Source: Zarea fungicola | Taxonomy: Eukaryota > Ascomycota > Sordariomycetes > Hypocreales > Cordycipitaceae | Assembly (NCBI GenBank): GCA_900169235.1 | Contig: FWCC01000010.1 | Location: forward strand, 43,177 to 107,176 | Direction: 5' to 3' | Length of the DNA: 64,000 nt | Shown: one piece after another, positions 60,688-64,000 of the stretch | Layout of the letters: each line of letters opens with the position of its first letter | Position numbering within the stretch: position 1 is the first letter of the stretch | Translations under genes and position numbers: made by a program | Notes under the pieces: model-generated | Database searches by the model: none | What the model saw: the letters and a program-made list of their open reading frames with translations, nothing else | What the model was told of the DNA's origin: nothing

Positions 60688-60802
60688 TGTTCCGCACCAC
60701 TCACGAATAATCCCCATTCGCGAATATGCTGTCCCATTCGCGAATGGGATATCCCAACCACAAATACCCACATTCGCCGGTCGGGCAACCCAGTCGCGAA
60801 TA
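60688..60802 (+). repeat. left terminal inverted repeat of the transposon (about 115 bp)
   Basis: Matches the reverse complement of 62948-63062 except about four differences, three of them transitions. It contains repeated CATTCGCGAAT palindromic units. Confidence 0.85.
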
Positions 60803-60840
60803 GAATGCCTAGATAACGAATAATTATCTGAATTGGCTAG

Positions 60841-61023
60841 CTATGAAACTGTATTCCCAATTATATCTGCCCTTGCCCGCTTCCTCCATGGCCTGTCAAC
60901 TAACGCTACTTCCGTCCAAATTACCAAGTTAGATAGATTCCCGCAATTATAATTATCTCTATGGCAGTGAACACTACACTGTTTACCTTCCTTAAAGCAT
61001 CTACATCTCTTTATATTGCACAA
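60841..61023 (-). pseudogene. C-terminal CXC-like cysteine cluster of the transposase
   Basis: The only undamaged stretch of the transposase: 60 codons open on the minus strand with CNIKRCRCFKEGKQCSVHCH followed by a further Cys, resembling tesmin/TSO1-type CXC metal-binding motifs. It is followed by basic residues (RPWRKRARA). It lies at the C-end of the integrase-type protein, just inside the left TIR. It has higher GC than the rest of the element. Confidence 0.7.
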
Positions 61024-62760
61024 CCCCTTACATTAGCATGAAATTCCAACCTATGCACTTATAGAACTTTCTCTAGCTGCTAAGCTAAGGGTAACTTCAT
61101 TTATAGAATTAGGAATAATAATATCTAACTAAAGGGCTTTATCAACAGCTCCCAATCCCTTAGTAGGGACTAGGCGTTAGATAATCCCCGAATAGGTTAG
61201 AACAAGATACCTATAAGGATAAGGTTCTCCTAATATACGTCTAAATAGGCGTCTATTATTAGTTGAGGTCCTATCCTCTCTTAGGATCTTTAAAGAGACA
61301 ATGTCCCCTATCTTAAAGTACTAGATGTCGTTTCTCTTTAAGTACTTTTATATTATTTAAGCCCTTGCTTTCTAGGTAGATTTCTAAGCCTTCTTAATTA
61401 TGTGATCTTTTATATAAACCACAATTATTTTCTTAATATCTTACATAAGATTTTAATTACTCCCTGCCTCACTCACTAATTCGCTTAGAGACCTCAACTC
61501 TTACTTAATCTCTTGCTCAATCTCTTATTCTCTTAGAGATATAACCTCTTATCTAGTCTCTTACTTACTTACTGCCTAGATTACTAGGTTACTTATAGGT
61601 TAAGGTATAGATACAAACCTCTACTTGCTAGTATCAAGGTCAACCCATTCTTTAGCTACTGGATTTTAAGCTAGTATGGTAACTTATAGGTTCAGGTCAA
61701 TATGACTAGCCTCGGGGCTAATATGCATTATAATTTATGAGTTGCCTATATAAATTCTAATATCGATTCTTAAGCCACTACTACTAGATGATAGTTAACT
61801 TGGGCTTAGTGAATAGATTAGGCCTTAGGTTAGATCTTCATTTATAACTCCAATGCTCATATCTCTGCGTACATAGCTATTTAACCAGTCAATATATAAT
61901 GTCCGCTCTTAAAAGAGTAATTCTACAGGCGCATATCTAATTATTAAGTGAATTTAGGTATTTATCGCCAAAGTGACTTCAAGTATTCCATTGGCCCATT
62001 TAGTTAACCCATTGTCCATTTTCTAAGCTCTTAACTTTACTTCTACTACTCTATTAGCTTATTTAACTAAGCCTTATATTTATAGAGATCTCAAAGCTCC
62101 ATTAATAATTTGAATTCCATACTTCTACAATAGAATTAAAAGGGCTCCTTTAAACTCCTTACTATTATCTGCCTACATAATCTTAGGTGGTAAGAATACT
62201 ATAATAAACTAAGTAAATACATCTATAATTAGCTATATATACTTACTCTTTAATAGGTATAACTATATATATTTCAAGAAATGATCTTTAATGTATAGGA
62301 TCTATTTAAATTGGCCAGATAGCTTATATCACATATTAATTAGATTAATCTAAACTCGTTCTTAAGCGCGGCCAATAATAATAGCAACTAAAGGAGCTTT
62401 TATTACCACTAGCCTATTTAAAGCACAATTCTTACATCGCTTAAGTATAAACTTAATATCCTAGCGCTTAATCCCATAGTACTTTTACTAAACTATAGCC
62501 TATGTCTTTATTTGGCCAGTATAAAGAAGCTAAAGGTGTTTATTGGCAATGATATTAAATGTCTCTAACTCTGGCATAACGTATCGTGGATTTAAGAACT
62601 TAGAATCGGCCTTTTGATAGAGCTTCTTATTAATAAGTTCAAATTCAGCATACACATAGTGTTTTAGACGCGACTCTGCCTGGTTCCGCGGCTTTAAATC
62701 GGGCTTATCTAGGAATATATGCAACTAACGCCATTTAGCATAATCAATTCGCTCCCAGTT
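61024..62760 (-). pseudogene. RIP-decayed integrase-type transposase body
   Basis: A single reading frame on the minus strand can be followed from about 62760 to 61024 but contains dozens of stops and hardly any G:C pairs at silent sites. Conserved islands such as DWLNSYVRRD (about 61870-61900) and EVTLAINT (about 61950-61980) remain readable. An acidic coiled-coil-like stretch lies at about 61450-61600. No intact open frame above 64 codons survives. Confidence 0.75.
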
Positions 62761-62947
62761 AACGTAGCCAGGACCTTAGATAAATAATTAAAATACAATA
62801 TATATATTATTAAGAAATAGATTAATTAAAGCAATTATAGCACTAGTAGCCATATTAAGATTTAAGCATAAAACAGTGAAGAGTAGTTCACATCGGTAGC
62901 TAGATACACCGCTCTTTCATTCGTGACTGGTGCAGTGTGGATCAACC

Positions 62948-63062
62948 TGTTCGCGAATGGGTTGCCCGACCGGCGAATGTGGGTATTCGTGGTTAGGATA
63001 TCCCATTCGCGAATGGGACAGCATATTCGCGAATGGGGATTATTCGTGAGTGGTGCGGAACA
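62948..63062 (-). repeat. right terminal inverted repeat of the transposon (about 115 bp)
   Basis: Inverted partner of 60688-60802. Both contain the perfect 16-bp palindrome CCCATTCGCGAATGGG. Confidence 0.85.
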
Positions 63063-63066
63063 TATC
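63063..63066. repeat. right target-site duplication TATC
   Basis: Direct copy of 60684-60687. Confidence 0.75.
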
Positions 63067-64000
63067 CAAGAGGCGAGGCTATGACTATCCCATGCCTTAC
63101 GTCTGTTTTGATCTTCCTAGCCGACTGCTGCAGTATGCACCTCCGTTGCACAGCGACATTTCATTGCTGCTGCTGGTGCTCGCCACTAACCTGATACCGA
63201 ACTCTTTGACCTTTGAGTATCAATGCATAAAACATAGCTACTAAAGCCCTGCCTATTCATTAAACGAGTATGAGATCAATCTGATTCTTAATCTTAATCA
63301 TGATGCAGGGGTTGATCACAAGAATTACGACAGCGCCACACGTATTATCCCGCATGGTGGAGGCCAAGTGAAATCCTGAACACTGAGCCGGAAAACGTGG
63401 AGATTGGGGACTGCTGGCAAGCCACTAATTCGTCAGACAATACCTTCGCCACGGCTTGTTCTTTTGGGTCAGCATTTCCTTCGGCCTCAATCATCACGAA
63501 TAGATCTTGGCGATTCACCCACTTTTAATGCAGTGGATGAAACTGCAGTGGTTCACTGACGCACGCCTGCTGGAAATGATGCTGGAATGTCTGCACAAGT
63601 CGGAGACACTGCACCAAACCAGGGCGTAAATTAACCCAAGAGACGTTTTGAATCCAGCCTTATTGTCTACCACCTCACCACCACCACACCACCCACTCAC
63701 TGGCACACCATCTCACCACGCCACCACCTTGTGCCTGTGTCTGCTACTCGGCGCCACCAGTTCATGGACGGCAGCTACGGCAGCCTCCGAAGGCGACGGT
63801 GCCTTGAAGTGTTTTTAATAATGAAAACTACTTCTTGTTTCAACGGCCTCGTAATTGATCAAGATCGTCCAATAATCCCCGCCAGAATCCATCAACGGCC
63901 CAGAGTTATCCCCAAAAATGGACCCCTGTGACATCATACCAAAATTACTAGTGCCGAACCTTCCGTCTCCTGATGACGCTGGCATGTGGGTGACAAAAAA
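63067..64000. other. intergenic end of window
   Basis: Short frames only. A CAC/CCA-rich low-complexity stretch lies at about 63667-63728. No gene supported. Confidence 0.5.
63667..63728. repeat. CCA-rich low-complexity tract
   Basis: Imperfect CCACCA/CTCACCA repeats over about 60 bp. Confidence 0.75.

Larger units (their letters stand above)
60688..63062 (-). mobile_element. integrase-type TIR transposon (Ginger/KRBA2-like), RIP-decayed
   Basis: A 2375-bp element bounded by TGTTCC...GGAACA with inverted repeats of about 115 bp and a 4-bp target duplication TATC. Minus-strand translation of the interior gives one long protein broken by many stop codons (mostly where Trp or Gln codons would have become stops, as RIP produces). 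Readable landmarks from the N-side: a segment RNQAESRLKHYVYAEFELIN (before 62600), the HHCC zinc knuckle of integrases (KHL, then CKNC near 62420-62450), and the DDE core: an I-D region mutated near 62340, QADN-type second Asp near 62170, and GLVKQAN-type third residue near 62070. A cysteine-rich C-terminus follows (60841-61023). TIRs plus integrase core rather than LTRs fit Ginger-like DNA transposons, a grouping described by Bao, Kapitonov and Jurka (2010, from memory). The copy is non-functional. Confidence 0.82.

Noticed and set aside
60688..63062. Reading the AT-rich block as an LTR retrotransposon
   Set aside because: Ends are inverted rather than direct repeats and no reverse transcriptase, RNase H or protease signal is present.
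1..64000. CRISPR arrays, operons, Shine-Dalgarno sites, plasmid or phage features
   Set aside because: The window is eukaryotic (spliced genes, nuclear-type tRNA intron); no evenly spaced repeats seen.

Overview
The window looks like nuclear DNA of a filamentous ascomycete, probably a Sordariomycete and plausibly Hypocreales (lineage is inference). Genes carry short introns of 55-143 nt with GTAxGT-like donors and CTAAC/CTGAC-like branch points. Product families are typical of such fungi: Zn(II)2Cys6 regulator, RTA1 proteins, DHA2 transporter, GMC oxidoreductase, serine-rich cupredoxin, small cysteine-rich secreted protein. One transposon shows C-to-T decay of the kind produced by RIP. Exon structures were worked out by hand from frame, splice sites and family motifs.

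Layout. 1-9.9 kb: gene-poor, with homopolymer runs and no supportable gene. 9.9-16.7 kb: an acidic/basic nuclear-type protein, a Yippee zinc protein (both minus) and mitochondrial isoleucyl-tRNA synthetase (plus). 21-27.7 kb: an arrestin-like protein and a mitotic-type kinesin. 28.4 kb: intron-containing tRNA-Glu(UUC). 30-40 kb: accessory metabolic block with a GMC oxidoreductase and a DHA2 transporter read divergently, a small mitochondrial-type protein, a secreted alpha/beta hydrolase and an SDR; no PKS/NRPS/terpene backbone enzyme is visible. A 211-bp MITE-like inverted-repeat element lies in the GMC/transporter intergenic region. 40.9-45.5 kb: a divergent pair of unusual proteins, an HNH-fold protein lacking both expected histidines and a helical fungal protein ending in a CaaX box. 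48.5 kb: effector-like secreted protein. 49.7-59.5 kb: surface/redox block with two RTA1 proteins flanking a Zn2Cys6 regulator, a DOMON-cytochrome b561 and a cupredoxin. 60.7-63.1 kb: a transposon with 115-bp terminal inverted repeats, a 4-bp target duplication and a stop-riddled integrase-type transposase that ends in a CXC-like cysteine motif, resembling Ginger/KRBA2-type elements.

How parts may work together (inference): the GMC enzyme, transporter, hydrolase and SDR could form a small oxidation/export or catabolic group; the Zn2Cys6 regulator may control the adjacent divergent RTA1 gene; the DOMON-b561 and the cupredoxin both suggest extracellular electron or copper chemistry. The strongest novelty candidates are the integrase-type TIR transposon and the HNH-like/CaaX divergent pair.
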